The translations under genes were made by a program, and so were the position numbers. The notes under the pieces are model-generated. The model was not told the DNA's origin and searched no databases. It saw only the letters and a list, made by a program, of their open reading frames with translations. Positions 50,501 to 60,249 of a stretch of DNA of 64,000 bases are shown here, piece after piece. This DNA is from Treponema sp. (GTDB taxonomy: Bacteria; Spirochaetota; Spirochaetia; Treponematales; Treponemataceae): the NCBI GenBank assembly GCA_016281495.1, contig JAEEIU010000060.1, forward strand, positions 1 to 64,000, written 5' to 3'. The stretch's first letter is position 1; each line of letters opens with the position of its first letter.

Positions 50501-51273
50501 AGCTCCTGTTTTTTCTTTGCTTCATCCAATAGAGCCTGAGCTTCTGCATCATTTGGATCTGCTTTGAGGAGTCCGTTAAGGATTGTTATTGCCTGTGAAT
50601 ACTTTCCATCATCAATATTCTGCCTTGCCTGATCAAGTTTTGCCTGACGGTCTTTAGCGGCAGCTTCATCTTTCTTTGCCTGGATTTCATCAAGGAGGGC
50701 CTGAGCCTCAGCATCATCTGGATCTGCTTTAAGTAATGTATTCAAGATGGCAGTTGCTTGTGTGTATTTTCCCTCATCAATATATTTACGGGCTTGATCA
50801 AGTCTCTGCTGTCTGAGTTTTTCTGCGGCATCATCATCAGATTCTTTTGCTGTATTGACTTTGTTAGCAGATGGACCGGAGATATTGTTTGCAGTTGTTT
50901 TGTTTGTATCACCCTGCGAACCGGTATTTGTCTTTGAATCAGTGTTCGCTGTTTCAGTACCTTGATTTTTAGTTGAAGAACCTGTATTCCCTGCTTCGTT
51001 GTTTTTTGACGAAGGAATTTTTACGGTACTTGAATTGGCAGACGAACCTTTTTTGCTTTCATCTTTCGTAGCATTCTTTTGCCCCATGTTAACAACATCT
51101 GAAGTTTCAGTTGGCAAAACACGAGACTTTTCAACATTTACTGTTCCTTGATTTTGTCGAACAGAAACCGTATTTGGTGAAGTCTTTGCATTTTGTTTTG
51201 TAGATTCACATGAAATCAAAAACCAAGCTACACATAGTCCGAGGACGGCTAGAAATTTCATACTCTTTTTCAT
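47545..51273 (-). CDS. Giant TPR-repeat lipoprotein
   Basis: A 1242-aa lipoprotein (signal ending FLISC). After a Ser/Thr/Asn-rich, low-complexity region (about 25-150) come 13 TPR-like units with the pattern [20 protein letters not shown] followed by [15 protein letters not shown]. They are separated by Ala/Lys-rich helical linkers ([12 protein letters not shown] type) of varying length that probably form long coiled helices. The last 200 residues form a beta-rich domain ([42 protein letters not shown]) like LamG/DUF1080 domains. Units 4-7 are almost identical at DNA level. It is likely a periplasmic scaffold or surface-binding protein; the function is unknown. Confidence 0.85.
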   Translation of the reverse strand: MKKSMKFLAVLGLCVAWFLISCESTKQNAKTSPNTVSVRQNQGTVNVEKSRVLPTETSDVVNMGQKNATKDESKKGSSANSSTVKIPSSKNNEAGNTGSSTKNQGTETANTDSKTNTGSQGDTNKTTANNISGPSANKVNTAKESDDDAAEKLRQQRLDQARKYIDEGKYTQATAILNTLLKADPDDAEAQALLDEIQAKKDEAAAKDRQAKLDQARQNIDDGKYSQAITILNGLLKADPNDAEAQALLDEAKKKQELAEKDAAETARQQKLALARDYIDDGKYSQAITLLNGLLKTDPNDKEAQALLKEAQDKQKAANDAAAKKAADEAAAKKAANEKAAAEKAAANKAAQEEAAKKAREQKLAQARNYIDTEKYPQAITILNGLLKTDPNDKEAQALLKEAQDKQKAANDAAAAKAREQKLAQARNYIDTEKYAQAITLLNGLLKTDPNDKEAQALLKEAQDKQKAANDAAAAKAREQKLAQARNYIDTGKYSQAISVLNGLLKTDPNDKEAQALLKEAQDKQKAANDAAAKKAADEAAAKKAANEKAAAEKAAANKAAQEEAAKKAREQKLAQARNYIDTGKYSQAITLLNGLLKTDPNDKEAQALLKEAQDKQKAAQDEAAKKAAEEAAAKKAAQEAAAKKAADEAAAKKAAQEEAAKKAAEEAAAKKAAQEAAAKKAAEEVDGRLARLQQAREFINQKKYANATNILNGLLKVDPKDKEALAMLEEIKKLQEKEEQERIDEAKRARDQKIEQAKEYISQGKYALATSTLNGILKTFPDDQEAKSLLEQIKAKQAADAEAAAKEARQKRIDQAKTFINEGKFSNAINVLNGLLKQDPNDSEAKALLEQAQAKKKVADEQAAAEAKKTKLAQAKANIDKGNTAQAISTLNAMVKADPNDKEAAALLKEAQEKKAAADAEAAAKARQQKLDQAKANIDKGNTAQAISTLNALLKSNPNDAEAAALLKEAQEKKAAAEAEAKERANKIAQAQELMNNGEYEQAEALLNEVLAGKPGDTSATKALNTLKNKKAAAEKAAASKPVTNKKPQTAEEKKETLTKLEKFTTDWESPSLNNLLDCGYFYTSPEFGQFDMIEGEFSKKSGYIKSAYGFVFGYSKPKSNGELKDYIRFEINTDGEYALYKWDGKTYEDLIVPNDEGTAYFYKSSAINKGYNSTNKLKIQVVDGKYNVYINNRLIKDGIEFLPNGTFGVMGFFSVGKATQEDLPNTPVVVSYRITDAEMH
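49500..50390. repeat. Near-identical DNA repeats inside the TPR lipoprotein gene
   Basis: A block of about 260 bp at 49500-49760 recurs almost unchanged at 50130-50390; shorter copies of the TPR unit lie between. Homology this high points to recent duplication or recombination. Confidence 0.8.
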
Positions 51274-51315
51274 ATTCTACTCCTTTGATAACTAAAGGCA
51301 ATCTATAATATAATA

Positions 51316-51344
51316 ATTATAACAGACAATTTCACATCTTTCAA
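51316..51344 (-). promoter_or_regulatory. Promoter of the TPR lipoprotein gene
   Basis: Minus-strand TTGAAA (51339-51344), 17-base spacer, TATAAT (51316-51321), with AAAGGAG before the ATG. Near-consensus. Confidence 0.8.
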
Positions 51345-51354
51345 CAATAAAACG

Positions 51355-53733
51355 CTATTCTTTATCAGAAACAATGCGATAATCCCAATTATGTTTTGGA
51401 TAGCGGCCTTTCATTTCCAGACATATTTCCGGCCAAGTCTGAGCCCAAAAATTCTCAAGATCTCTTGTAATCTGAAGAGGACGACGTGCTGGAGATAACA
51501 ATTTTAACAGAACAGGAACACCAAGGATAGGATTAACTTTCATGCAGCCAAAAAGATGCTGAATGATTATTTCAAGAACAGGAACTATTTTTCCATTCTG
51601 ATTCTCATAGGATAAATTTCTTTTTTTCCCATTTTCAAGAATAATTGTTTTTGGAACTTTTTTATCTATAATGTTTCCTTCCAGAAAATAATAAAGGGCA
51701 TCATACACGAGTTTTTCCGTTATCTTTTTCCCTGACGGAACAAACGGAATTAACCATTCTCTGACATTTCCAGTAAGTGTATTATATTTCTGTTCTATTA
51801 TTCTTCTTTGATGATCTTCCAATTCATTATTTTCTATATAAAACTGTACCCTTTGTAAAAACTCTTTTGTCTCTTCTGAAATTGGAAGAATATCTGTACC
51901 CTTTAATTCCACCTGGTGACAAACAGTCTCTAAATAATCCTCATCGGTAACTTGAACTTTTTTTGACTGAAGAATTATTTTTCCATAAGAAGTATATTCT
52001 ATTTTGCTTAACCCATTATTCACAAAAGCCATTTCCACATAAGTCTTTGAATGTGAATAAAGATATTCCTCTGCAACAAGTGTATCAAGTATCTCATATT
52101 CATATATTCTTCCACTTGTTTCACCAGCATCCACTTCCGGAGCAACTATATATCTTGGATGAATATTACCTGTTGCTTTAATCCTTGCTATTCTTCCTGA
52201 TGGAAACCTATATTCCTCTGAACCCGCCTCGATAATAACTCCAATTCTATCTGGATAACCGTAAATCAGTGCATAAGCTGTGGAAAAGTTTGTGCAATTC
52301 TTGGGGAAATATGTGGATAAGTCATATTGTGCTGTAACCTTCTGTACCCTTTCTTTTATGTTTTGACCATATAACTTACGTGTTTTAGAAATGCTGTTTT
52401 CCTTAAAGATATACCCAAGCACTAATTCTACACATTCGTCTAGATGCCTGTGGATAAATCCTGCAAGAATCACACACGCCATTCTGGGATGTATACCGAG
52501 AAAAAGACATGCCTTTCCCAAGGAGGTAATTTTATTCTCAGAAACACATCCCAGCATCTGTAGCAGCTCAAGGGCAACATTCCAAGCAGCTTCCGGAGGC
52601 TCATCCAGCCATTGCAAGCTTAACCTGTCCTTTACTCCCCATTCAGCACATTCAAGTACTAACGGAGACAAATCCGCATCCAATATCTCTGGATTCATTT
52701 TTTCTTTCAGGCGTTCATGCTCATTCCATAAGCGGATGCAATTTCCAGGACCTGTTCGACCTGCTCTTCCCATCCTTTGTTTTGCATTAAAAAGAGTTTC
52801 TTTTGTTGTCATAAGCTTTTGCATTCCAAGTCTTTGGTCAAAATGCATTACTCTAGCCATCCCACTGTCTATTACGGTTTTGATCCCTGGAACGGTTACA
52901 GATGTTTCCGCTATGGAACTGCTTAAAATGACTCTTGTATCTGTACCCTTATATTCAAGTATTCTCCTTTGATCTTCTATGGGTACAGAACTATGTAGTA
53001 TATTTATCTCAACTCCAAGATTCTTTTGTTCAAGAGCTTCTTTTGCCTGCCTTATTTCCTTTAGACCGGGTAAAAACACAAGAATTGTTCCACCATCCCC
53101 AATTGCTTTTACCACCGCCGCCTCTGCTGACATTTGAGGACAATATTCAACTGCAACCGGAAATAATCTTCCTTCTGCTTTTATTATTGGACAAGGTTCA
53201 TCATGTGTTCCCAAGAAAGCTGCAATCTTCTCTGCATCTATGGTGGCAGACATTACCAAAACAAATAGATCATCACGAATCTGCAAGGTTTCCTTTAACA
53301 ATGTAAGAGCCAAATCCGCATGAAGTGATCGTTCATGGAATTCATCAAGAACAACCACAGAAACTCCCTCTAATGCTGGATCTGACTGTATTTTACACGT
53401 CAAAATCGCTTCTGTAAGAACTGTAAACCTTGTTTCCTCCGATGTTTTGTTTTCTAGATGCATCAAATAACCGCAAGTTTTTCCTGATTTTTCACCAAGC
53501 AAAAACGAAACCCTTTCTGCAATGTTCAAAACCGCAATACGTCTGGGTTCAAGCATAAGAATTTGGCCATTAAAACTCTGCAAAAGGGCAACAGGAACTG
53601 CTGTAGATTTTCCCGCTCCTGTTTCTGCAGTCAATACAAGAGAATGACTTGATGAGTTTTTTAATGCTGAACATATCTCCTGCAAATGCTCATAAATTGG
53701 AAGTTTAGATATTTCATCTGTATTTATGTTCAT
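51355..53733 (-). CDS. hrpB: ATP-dependent RNA helicase HrpB
   Basis: A 792-aa DEAH-family helicase. Motif I AETGAGKST, motif Ia LEPRRIAVLN, motif II VVLDEFHER (DEFH), motif III MSATID, motif VI QRMGRAGRTGPGNCIRL. The C-terminal part has the HA2 domain and the HrpB-specific end (EWLIPFVPSGKKITEKLVYD, LLSPARRPLQITRDLENFW). HrpB proteins act on RNA or in ribosome biogenesis, but the role in spirochaetes is not settled. The gene starts 2 bases after the Gx-family gene. Confidence 0.93.
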   Translation of the reverse strand: MNINTDEISKLPIYEHLQEICSALKNSSSHSLVLTAETGAGKSTAVPVALLQSFNGQILMLEPRRIAVLNIAERVSFLLGEKSGKTCGYLMHLENKTSEETRFTVLTEAILTCKIQSDPALEGVSVVVLDEFHERSLHADLALTLLKETLQIRDDLFVLVMSATIDAEKIAAFLGTHDEPCPIIKAEGRLFPVAVEYCPQMSAEAAVVKAIGDGGTILVFLPGLKEIRQAKEALEQKNLGVEINILHSSVPIEDQRRILEYKGTDTRVILSSSIAETSVTVPGIKTVIDSGMARVMHFDQRLGMQKLMTTKETLFNAKQRMGRAGRTGPGNCIRLWNEHERLKEKMNPEILDADLSPLVLECAEWGVKDRLSLQWLDEPPEAAWNVALELLQMLGCVSENKITSLGKACLFLGIHPRMACVILAGFIHRHLDECVELVLGYIFKENSISKTRKLYGQNIKERVQKVTAQYDLSTYFPKNCTNFSTAYALIYGYPDRIGVIIEAGSEEYRFPSGRIARIKATGNIHPRYIVAPEVDAGETSGRIYEYEILDTLVAEEYLYSHSKTYVEMAFVNNGLSKIEYTSYGKIILQSKKVQVTDEDYLETVCHQVELKGTDILPISEETKEFLQRVQFYIENNELEDHQRRIIEQKYNTLTGNVREWLIPFVPSGKKITEKLVYDALYYFLEGNIIDKKVPKTIILENGKKRNLSYENQNGKIVPVLEIIIQHLFGCMKVNPILGVPVLLKLLSPARRPLQITRDLENFWAQTWPEICLEMKGRYPKHNWDYRIVSDKE

Positions 53734-53735
53734 TT

Positions 53736-54812
53736 TTAGCCGCCTTCTGCCATACTACAATCTGTTATGTTCTGCAAATGTTCGTCAATAAATTGAATGA
53801 TTCCCTTGAATTTGATTTTCCTCATCGATTGTGAAAACATTCCGTAATAATTAAAAAACTGCTGTATTCTGACACCGATTTTTCCAGGAAAATTGACTTT
53901 ACTTGCCAATATCAGCTGAGAACAAAAAGTCATGCCTATAAGTATTCCACTTTTGCGTAATCCAGATTCCACGGCCCCCTGGGTTATCTTTATTAATCCT
54001 AGATCCAAATACACCAATCCATAAGGACTCAAGAGTGAAAATAAAATAATGAAAAAAGCTGTTAAAAACGGAGGCAATAACTTAACCTTTCCCTTTTTCT
54101 TAATTTCAAGTATTATAAAGAATAAACCTATAATTAACCAAGTGCAAATATTATTCCTTATTGACAATAATAAAATCAATAATAATATAGCTATTATAAT
54201 AGTAAATATAGCCATAATATTATTCTTGTTTTTCCCTATTTCAGCCGGAATTTCCAATATTTCACAATTTTTTATTGATTTTAAATCAATTTTCTGAAGC
54301 CATTTAGACTTTTGCTCAAAATAATTGCAGAATAAACCCAGAATAAACCCAGTTATTACCGAAAAGACAGTCAGCAAGGGGACAATATAAATGGTATTTG
54401 CTCCAAACATTATGAAATATGCACAAATCAATTGGGCGGAACAGTTTGCCATGGCCCCAAAAAGAGAAAGCCCGACATTTGAGATTATCTTCTTACAATA
54501 TAATAATTTATAAAGAACAAACATCATAATTCCGCTGGCAAAGCTTCCTGATACGCTAAAAATAAAAATATAACTGAACAAAGTACCGCTTATAATTGCC
54601 TGCCCCAGAACCTTAAAGAGAATAATCAGCAACAAATCTCGAAATCGAATTCTTTTAAGAAAAATTATTACGGGTAGATTTGTAAAGCCAAGTCTAAGAA
54701 AGGGTAGGGGTTTTGGAATGGCATATTCTATTGCAGACAAGAACAAACACATGGCTGAAATAAAAATCAAACTGTCCAGACTGCATTTGTTTTCATTAAT
54801 CTCATCGGTCAT
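53736..54812 (-). CDS. Gx transporter family membrane protein, with EcfT-like C-terminal part
   Basis: A 358-aa membrane protein. Residues 1-170 match the Gx/heptaprenyl-diphosphate-synthase-component-I family (IEYAIPKPLPFLRLGFTNLP, GSFASGIMMFVLYKLL), thought to be S-component-like membrane proteins. From about 200 on lie further helices and YGLVYLDLGLIKITQGAVESG, resembling the transmembrane subunit EcfT/CbiQ. The two parts together suggest a fused ECF-type module without the ATPases. Substrate unknown. It is the first gene of an operon with hrpB. Confidence 0.7.
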   Translation of the reverse strand: MTDEINENKCSLDSLIFISAMCLFLSAIEYAIPKPLPFLRLGFTNLPVIIFLKRIRFRDLLLIILFKVLGQAIISGTLFSYIFIFSVSGSFASGIMMFVLYKLLYCKKIISNVGLSLFGAMANCSAQLICAYFIMFGANTIYIVPLLTVFSVITGFILGLFCNYFEQKSKWLQKIDLKSIKNCEILEIPAEIGKNKNNIMAIFTIIIAILLLILLLSIRNNICTWLIIGLFFIILEIKKKGKVKLLPPFLTAFFIILFSLLSPYGLVYLDLGLIKITQGAVESGLRKSGILIGMTFCSQLILASKVNFPGKIGVRIQQFFNYYGMFSQSMRKIKFKGIIQFIDEHLQNITDCSMAEGG

Positions 54813-54858
54813 AAATAAAGTCTATCATAATTCTACCGCTTATAAAAGTCACATAAAT

Positions 54859-54886
54859 AAAAAAAGGGCAACCGTTGTGGCTGCCC
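54859..54886 (-). terminator. Terminator of the replication/insertase gene run
   Basis: Minus-strand stem GGGCAGCC / GGTTGCCC (54866-54886) followed by seven T (54859-54865), 22 bases after the PPIase stop. Confidence 0.8.
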
Positions 54887-54908
54887 CTAAATCCATAGCT
54901 TTCTATGA

Positions 54909-55952
54909 TTATTTTATGTCAAGAAGCTCAATATCAAATGCAATATAGGTGTTTCCAGGAATTACTCCTCCAACACCAGATTCTCCATAACCATATTCAG
55001 GAGGAAGAATCACCGTACGTTTTTCTCCCAATTTCATATCTTGTGTCATCAAATCGAAGCCTGGAATCATCCTGCCACCTGCTGTAGTAAAGTCCAATGG
55101 ATCATTACCCGGATCAAATACAGTGCCTTCAATAAAGAAACCCCTATATCCTGTTGTGACATTCTTGAATTTACCAGCCTTATTTCCTGTACCTTCTTTT
55201 TCAATCTTGTAATAGATACCTGAGGCATCCTTGGTAAATCCTGTGTAATTCTTTTCAATGTAATCTACTTGAGCTGCTATGTATTCTTTCTTTTCATCTT
55301 CAGCCCTTTTCACCAGATTCTGCTGTTCCCTGTTGAAGTCTGCCTGCTTTGCGCTGAATTTCTCTGCATCTTCACCAAGGCGATAAATTGTCACCTTTTT
55401 AATGACTGTACCCTGTTTGAGCGTATTTACTACCTTCTGACTCTGGGCATCTACAACCTGTCCAAATATTGTATGCTTTCCAGTAAGCCATGTTGTTGGA
55501 ACTATTGTGATAAAGAACTGGCTTCCGTTTGTATTTGAACCTGAATTTGCCATGGCAAGATATCCAGGCTTGTCAAAAGAAAGGTCATCCACAAATTCAT
55601 CAGCAAACTTGTAACCAGGTCCTCCAGTTCCGTTTCCCTTGGGATCTCCACCCTGAATCATGAAATCCTGATCGTCACCATTTGCACGGCTGATAACGCG
55701 ATGGAATTTCAGACCATCATAAAATGGCTTTCCCTTTGCGGCATCCAGTGTACCCTCTGCAAGACCAACAAAATTCGTTACCGTCAGTGGTGTTTTTTTG
55801 TAGAACAGTTCTACTACAATGTCTCCATTTCCTGTTTCAATTACAGCAAAAAGACCCTTTTTTCCTTCCAAAGCCTTATTCATAGCAGGTTTGCATCCTC
55901 CAAAAGATAATAACGCGCAACTAAAAAGTAACGCAGCTATAAGTTTTTTCAT
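54909..55952 (-). CDS. Dual-family peptidyl-prolyl isomerase lipoprotein (cyclophilin-FKBP fusion)
   Basis: A 347-aa lipoprotein (signal [20 protein letters not shown]). A cyclophilin domain (about 38-195) has the catalytic-type [32 protein letters not shown] region, SQFFITIV and [10 protein letters not shown] Lys/Gln/Glu-rich helical linker follows, then an FKBP domain (about 245-347: [52 protein letters not shown]). Such two-family immunophilins (CFBP) have been described in Treponema denticola and Toxoplasma. It should assist folding of exported proteins. It is last in the run with jag and yidC. Confidence 0.93.
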   Translation of the reverse strand: MKKLIAALLFSCALLSFGGCKPAMNKALEGKKGLFAVIETGNGDIVVELFYKKTPLTVTNFVGLAEGTLDAAKGKPFYDGLKFHRVISRANGDDQDFMIQGGDPKGNGTGGPGYKFADEFVDDLSFDKPGYLAMANSGSNTNGSQFFITIVPTTWLTGKHTIFGQVVDAQSQKVVNTLKQGTVIKKVTIYRLGEDAEKFSAKQADFNREQQNLVKRAEDEKKEYIAAQVDYIEKNYTGFTKDASGIYYKIEKEGTGNKAGKFKNVTTGYRGFFIEGTVFDPGNDPLDFTTAGGRMIPGFDLMTQDMKLGEKRTVILPPEYGYGESGVGGVIPGNTYIAFDIELLDIK

Positions 55953-55968
55953 CTATTTTCTCCCTTTA

Positions 55969-56754
55969 TTAGAATTGCTTGATAAACCAGTTGTATATAG
56001 CGTTCAATCTTGAAGAAAATGATTCATTCATTGTGTTTTCCAAAATCTTGAGTGCAGGGAATTTGGCCTGAACCAGCATATAAACCATGATATCATCTCC
56101 ACAATCAATGATTACCATGCTGATGCGAAGGTTGTCATCATTAATACCCTTGATTGGTCCTACATACAAGCCTGTTGTATTTGAGAATCCGGCACTAACT
56201 TCCTGAGCTGTCTGATGATATTCAAGGCGATAATTTGTCTTTCCAAATGAATTATCATCCTGCATGCAGTACATTACCTTTCCATCGGCACTGCCTTCTG
56301 TATTATCGGGTACTTTTGTACGGTCTTTTGGGCCGGCAATGCAGTGTGCTTCCTTATACAGTGTTTCCCACTTCTTGTCGCTGGAATAATACTGCATTCC
56401 CTTCATTTTGCTTACAGAACGAATAACCTTTGAGGCATAGTCTATGGTCGTTTTTGAAGGATCCCCTGAGCCAAGCTTACTTTTTGGCATCAGATACAGG
56501 TTTTCAACGATAAAACTCGGTTCTTCCGCCTTATTCCAGAATTTTGCGGCTTTTTTTGAAAGTTCAGTATCCGGAACAAGAGTCAACTTGACGTTTTTCT
56601 GCTTATAGTAATATTTCTGAATATTACCCTTTGCCTTAAGTTCAGCATAGGTATTTGCATCCACCAATTTACTTCCGTCATAAGCAAACGCGGTCAAAGA
56701 TGTCAAAAATGCCACTGCGGTGACTAACAATGTTTTGGTAAGTGTCCTTTTCAT
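55969..56754 (-). CDS. Exported protein, DUF6675-like (uncertain)
   Basis: A 261-aa protein with a signal peptide (cleavage after TAFA). The mature part begins YDGSKLVDANTYAELKAKGN and contains LVPDTELSKKAAKFW, LYLMPKSKLGSGDPSKTTID and VYMLVQAKFPALKIL. It resembles proteins found in treponemes next to yidC/jag. The DUF6675 family name is from memory and not certain; the function is unknown. It lies 32 bases downstream of jag and 16 upstream of the PPIase gene, so it is co-transcribed. Confidence 0.75.
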   Translation of the reverse strand: MKRTLTKTLLVTAVAFLTSLTAFAYDGSKLVDANTYAELKAKGNIQKYYYKQKNVKLTLVPDTELSKKAAKFWNKAEEPSFIVENLYLMPKSKLGSGDPSKTTIDYASKVIRSVSKMKGMQYYSSDKKWETLYKEAHCIAGPKDRTKVPDNTEGSADGKVMYCMQDDNSFGKTNYRLEYHQTAQEVSAGFSNTTGLYVGPIKGINDDNLRISMVIIDCGDDIMVYMLVQAKFPALKILENTMNESFSSRLNAIYNWFIKQF

Positions 56755-56786
56755 ATTTACACCCCCTAAAAATCTAAAATTCGGTC

Positions 56787-57503
56787 TCAGCGTACACCCT
56801 TGTAGATTACGCGTACCTGCTTATATAAACCATCACCTTCGCTTTTGGTTTCAACATCCGGGATATCATTTAAAGTTGTATGTATCAAACGGCGCTCAAA
56901 CGGATTCATCGGCTCAAGAAGGATGGAATTCCTGTTCATGCGGACTTTGTCGGCAGTTACATAGGCCAAACGCACCAGGCTTTCTTCACGGCGGATTCTA
57001 TAATTTTCGCTATCCAGAACAACACGGATATCCTCACGACCGAGATGACCTGCATATACATTTACCAGCAACTGCATTGCATCCAGATTCTTTCCCTTTC
57101 TACCTATCAAAATAGAAGAACTTTCGCTTGTAAGCTTGATTCCTATCTTTTTGTCTTCACGGAACATTACTTCAACAGCAACCTCATAACCCATTTTGTT
57201 GATCATTTCTGTCACAAAATCTACAAGTTTCTGCTCAAACTCATCCTGAGGCATTGGATTTGCCACGATATGAGGATTTTTTGCACATGTTGTGGCATTT
57301 GGAACTTTTCCGTCAAATTCCGGAGCAACATGGTCAGCAGTATCCACTGTATGTACCTTTATCTTAACATAACCTTTCTTAAAAAGTGATTTTTTCTGAG
57401 TCTCAAGTATTTCTACATCAAACTGATCTTTTTCAAGACCAAGCTCCTGTGCTGCCTTTTCTATGGCTTCTTTTTCTGTTTCTGCTTCATATTCGTATGT
57501 CAT
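56787..57503 (-). CDS. jag: RNA-binding protein Jag/KhpB
   Basis: From ATG 57503 (MTYEYEAETEKEAIEKAAQE, preceded by AGAGGTATTTAAC) the protein is 238 aa; an earlier ATG at 57545 gives an unlikely extension. Order: Jag_N domain (1-50), linker, KH domain with the GxxG loop LIGRKGKNLDAMQ (about 120-150), R3H domain with NPFERRLIHTTLND (about 200). KhpB binds RNA and is linked to cell-envelope and division control in other bacteria. Its position directly after yidC is conserved. Confidence 0.93.
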   Translation of the reverse strand: MTYEYEAETEKEAIEKAAQELGLEKDQFDVEILETQKKSLFKKGYVKIKVHTVDTADHVAPEFDGKVPNATTCAKNPHIVANPMPQDEFEQKLVDFVTEMINKMGYEVAVEVMFREDKKIGIKLTSESSSILIGRKGKNLDAMQLLVNVYAGHLGREDIRVVLDSENYRIRREESLVRLAYVTADKVRMNRNSILLEPMNPFERRLIHTTLNDIPDVETKSEGDGLYKQVRVIYKGVR

Positions 57504-57547
57504 GTTAAATACCTCTCTTAAATTGTATTTGCTTGATAGATTCAACT

Positions 57548-59383
57548 CTATCTAGTTTTCTTTTTTCCGCCTTTGAATTTTATCTCATTCTTATTAACAA
57601 TCTTTTTACCCTTTTCTAATTCAGCCCGTTTCTTGATCATTATCCTTTGAATCAAAATCTGCTGGAAAATCTGAAGAATGTTACTTATAGTCCAATAAAG
57701 CAAAAGTCCACTTGGAACACTGTAGAACATAAAGAAGAACAATATAGGAAGACCATACATCATGAAAGCCATCTGTCCCTTGCTTTGTGTGCCACCTGCA
57801 TTACCATACTGTGTCACCTTTCCATTCAAGAGCTGTGACACCAAATAGATTATTGGCAAAATGCGCAAATGGTTTTGGGTAAAACTTGATAATAACGGAA
57901 TCTGTTTGTCCCATGACCAAATGCTGTCTCCAACTGAAAGGTCATCAATCCATCCCTTTACAAAAGTTGCTCCACGGAATTCAAAGTAGTTGTTAAATAC
58001 GTTATAAAGGGCAAACAGGATAAACATCTGCAAAATCATGGGAAGACAACCGGACATGGGATTATATCCCGCGTCCTTATAGAGTTTACCCATTTCCTCG
58101 TTGAGCTTTGGCTTATTGTCATTATATTTTTCCTGTAATTCACGCAATTTCGGCTGAAGCTGTTGCATCTTGAGGGTACCTTCGGCACTCTTTTTACTCA
58201 ATGGGAACAACAACAACCTAAGGATGATTGTAAGGATGATGATTGCAATACCCCAGTTTTTAACTAGCTTTTGAATCATTTCCAAAGCCCATTTCAACGG
58301 AATTTCAAGCCAGACAAGGAAACCAGTTGACTGTAAGGCATAATTGAATCTTGCATTGGAGATTCCCCATCCGTTGTCTTCTGCATTATTATAACGTTTA
58401 TATTCTGTTTCGCTGCGAGGTCCAATATAAACTGTATATGTATCTTCAACAGTAACTGGTTCCCCAGCATTTATTCCATTACGAGTCAAGAAAACCTGGG
58501 AATTAATATAGTCAGTTTCTGAATCTGTAGAACAGATAATGTTATTTGACATTGTGGAAGTATCTTCCGGCTTAATCAGTATAGTAAAGTATTTACCTCC
58601 GACACCTGCCCATTCATATTCCCAGGTATATATCTTGTTGCTGAGGGGTTTCTTTAACTTTTTCTTATTTCGTTCTCCAAGAACCTGTCTAACATCATAG
58701 CGGTTCTTTTTAATGTCATAGTGTGGTCCAATCTGTGGTGAAGTACGCAGGGTATAAGCGGCTCCTTCCAGATCCAAACCGAAACTGTCATAAGTACGAA
58801 TGCCTACACCCATCTTAAAGGCATATTCACCCGGCATGAATTCATATCTTTTTAACAATGTGAATTTATGGACATTACCAAGAACATCCTTGTTTTCAAA
58901 ATCCTTTGTAAATATGATTGTGTTTTCTCCGTCTTTTTTAACGTAAAATGTATCATTTATTATGGAATTGTCCTTACCACCAAATGACAAGGCAAATGCC
59001 CTATTGCTTGAGGTAATGCTGTCTGCCATTTGAATTGCACTGTCTGTATCCTTGTCTTTATGTTCAAGAAGCTTATAACTGATAATGTCTCCACCTTTAT
59101 TTGTGAATACAGCTTCTATTTTGTCTGTTCTAATTGTGTATTGCTGTTCCGGTATTATCTCTTTAATTGTGGAAGTTTGATCCAATTGTTTTTCAACACT
59201 GGAAATCTGATTCTTGATTTGAGTCTCTTTTTCCTCTTTTTCTTTCTCTGCATTAGCCTGTTCAATTTGCTGCTGTTCTAATGCTGCCTGCTGTTTAGGA
59301 AGTATGACTACAAATTCTATTACAAACGTAACAATCAATACTAAAGCACTTAAAGCAATAGCCAACTTTGTATTTTTTTCCAT
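57548..59383 (-). CDS. yidC: Membrane protein insertase YidC
   Basis: A 611-aa insertase. TM helix at about 7-27, a large periplasmic beta domain (about 60-350), then the conserved 60-kDa insertase region with its helices (ALEMIQKLVKNWGIAIIILT, KMQQLQPKLRELQEKYNDNK, MSGCLPMILQMFILFALYNV). The C-terminal tail is strongly basic (KKRAELEKGKKIVNKNEIKF). It inserts membrane proteins together with or without SecYEG. It is followed by jag and preceded by yidD, the standard order. Confidence 0.96.
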   Translation of the reverse strand: MEKNTKLAIALSALVLIVTFVIEFVVILPKQQAALEQQQIEQANAEKEKEEKETQIKNQISSVEKQLDQTSTIKEIIPEQQYTIRTDKIEAVFTNKGGDIISYKLLEHKDKDTDSAIQMADSITSSNRAFALSFGGKDNSIINDTFYVKKDGENTIIFTKDFENKDVLGNVHKFTLLKRYEFMPGEYAFKMGVGIRTYDSFGLDLEGAAYTLRTSPQIGPHYDIKKNRYDVRQVLGERNKKKLKKPLSNKIYTWEYEWAGVGGKYFTILIKPEDTSTMSNNIICSTDSETDYINSQVFLTRNGINAGEPVTVEDTYTVYIGPRSETEYKRYNNAEDNGWGISNARFNYALQSTGFLVWLEIPLKWALEMIQKLVKNWGIAIIILTIILRLLLFPLSKKSAEGTLKMQQLQPKLRELQEKYNDNKPKLNEEMGKLYKDAGYNPMSGCLPMILQMFILFALYNVFNNYFEFRGATFVKGWIDDLSVGDSIWSWDKQIPLLSSFTQNHLRILPIIYLVSQLLNGKVTQYGNAGGTQSKGQMAFMMYGLPILFFFMFYSVPSGLLLYWTISNILQIFQQILIQRIMIKKRAELEKGKKIVNKNEIKFKGGKKKTR

Positions 59384-59405
59384 TCTTTAATCCTCTGTAC
59401 TTTGA

Positions 59406-59657
59406 TCAATCAGGTACTGGATCATATCCACCCTCATGGTATGGATTACATCTTAATATCCTTTTGATAGCTAGATAAAGGCCCTTTAGGGGACCATGCT
59501 TTTTAATGGCTTCCAGTGCATATTGGGAACACGTTGGAGTATACCTGCAAGATGCCGGAAAAAGGGGAGAAATGCAAACTTGATAAAACCGTATAAATAG
59601 ACATAAGAATTTTATAAAAAAATTCCTCAGTCCTTTAATAAACCAGCTTTTTGACAT
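59406..59657 (-). CDS. yidD: Membrane insertion efficiency factor YidD
   Basis: An 83-aa protein: [20 protein letters not shown] and [17 protein letters not shown] are diagnostic for YidD. The N-terminal amphipathic helix ([13 protein letters not shown]) associates with the membrane. It overlaps the end of rnpA by 31 bases, an unusually long overlap, with no clear ribosome site, so translation probably depends on rnpA. It assists YidC, encoded next. Confidence 0.94.
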   Translation of the reverse strand: MSKSWFIKGLRNFFIKFLCLFIRFYQVCISPLFPASCRYTPTCSQYALEAIKKHGPLKGLYLAIKRILRCNPYHEGGYDPVPD

Positions 59658-59989
59658 AATGTCTTAAATTGAACATACCGCGAGTGGAACGAATCATTTC
59701 CGGGATATACCAAAAACAGCATATCATATCCGGTGTTCAGGTATGTTTTAAAAGTTCGATATGTTTCACGGCTATAGCGCTTGGATTTATTTCTATCCAC
59801 AGCACTTCCATAACCGCGGGGAAGAGTGAACCCGATTCGATTTATGTTTCGGCCATTCAGCATATAGAAGAGCTTTGCTCCGGCAATACTGACCTTCTTC
59901 CCTGTCTTAAAAAGTTTTTGGATGTCAGCAGGACGCTTTATATGTTCTTCTTTTGTAAAACGTCCTGTTTTTAACAAGTTTGCTTCCAT
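59627..59989 (-). CDS. rnpA: Ribonuclease P protein component
   Basis: A 120-aa protein that helps RNase P RNA process tRNA 5' ends. Core: [50 protein letters not shown]; the usual RNR motif reads [14 protein letters not shown]. The length fits. It lies 15 bases after rpmH and overlaps yidD. Confidence 0.94.
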   Translation of the reverse strand: MEANLLKTGRFTKEEHIKRPADIQKLFKTGKKVSIAGAKLFYMLNGRNINRIGFTLPRGYGSAVDRNKSKRYSRETYRTFKTYLNTGYDMLFLVYPGNDSFHSRYVQFKTLCQKAGLLKD

Positions 59990-60004
59990 CCCTGAATTAG
60001 AAAA

Positions 60005-60190
60005 TTACATCTTTGCTGTCTGATTGCGACCATTCTGATATGGCTTCTTCTCATCAGAAATAGTCAACTTCCAGCGTCCCTTTGCTCTGCGGCGTGAAAG
60101 AACTTTGCGACCACCTTTAGTTGCCATACGAGCGCGGAAACCGAATTTTCTATTGCGCTTTACTTTACTTGGTTGATATGTACGTAACAT
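60005..60190 (-). CDS. rpmH: 50S ribosomal protein L34 with C-terminal extension
   Basis: [19 protein letters not shown] followed by [20 protein letters not shown] is L34 in full. It then goes on for 19 residues ([19 protein letters not shown]), making 61 aa where 44-50 are usual. The extension lies at the solvent-exposed end in known ribosomes. TAGGAG precedes the ATG. Usual neighbour rnpA follows. Confidence 0.96.
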   Translation of the reverse strand: MLRTYQPSKVKRNRKFGFRARMATKGGRKVLSRRRAKGRWKLTISDEKKPYQNGRNQTAKM

Positions 60191-60249
60191 AATGAACGAC
60201 TCCTATATCTAAAAAATAATTTTCCCAAAAATATGTAGAGCGTATAATA

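Noticed and set aside
52306..52318. TGTGGATAA inside hrpB, a perfect DnaA box
   Set aside because: Single copy within a coding region, far from an A/T-rich cluster; expected by chance at this frequency.
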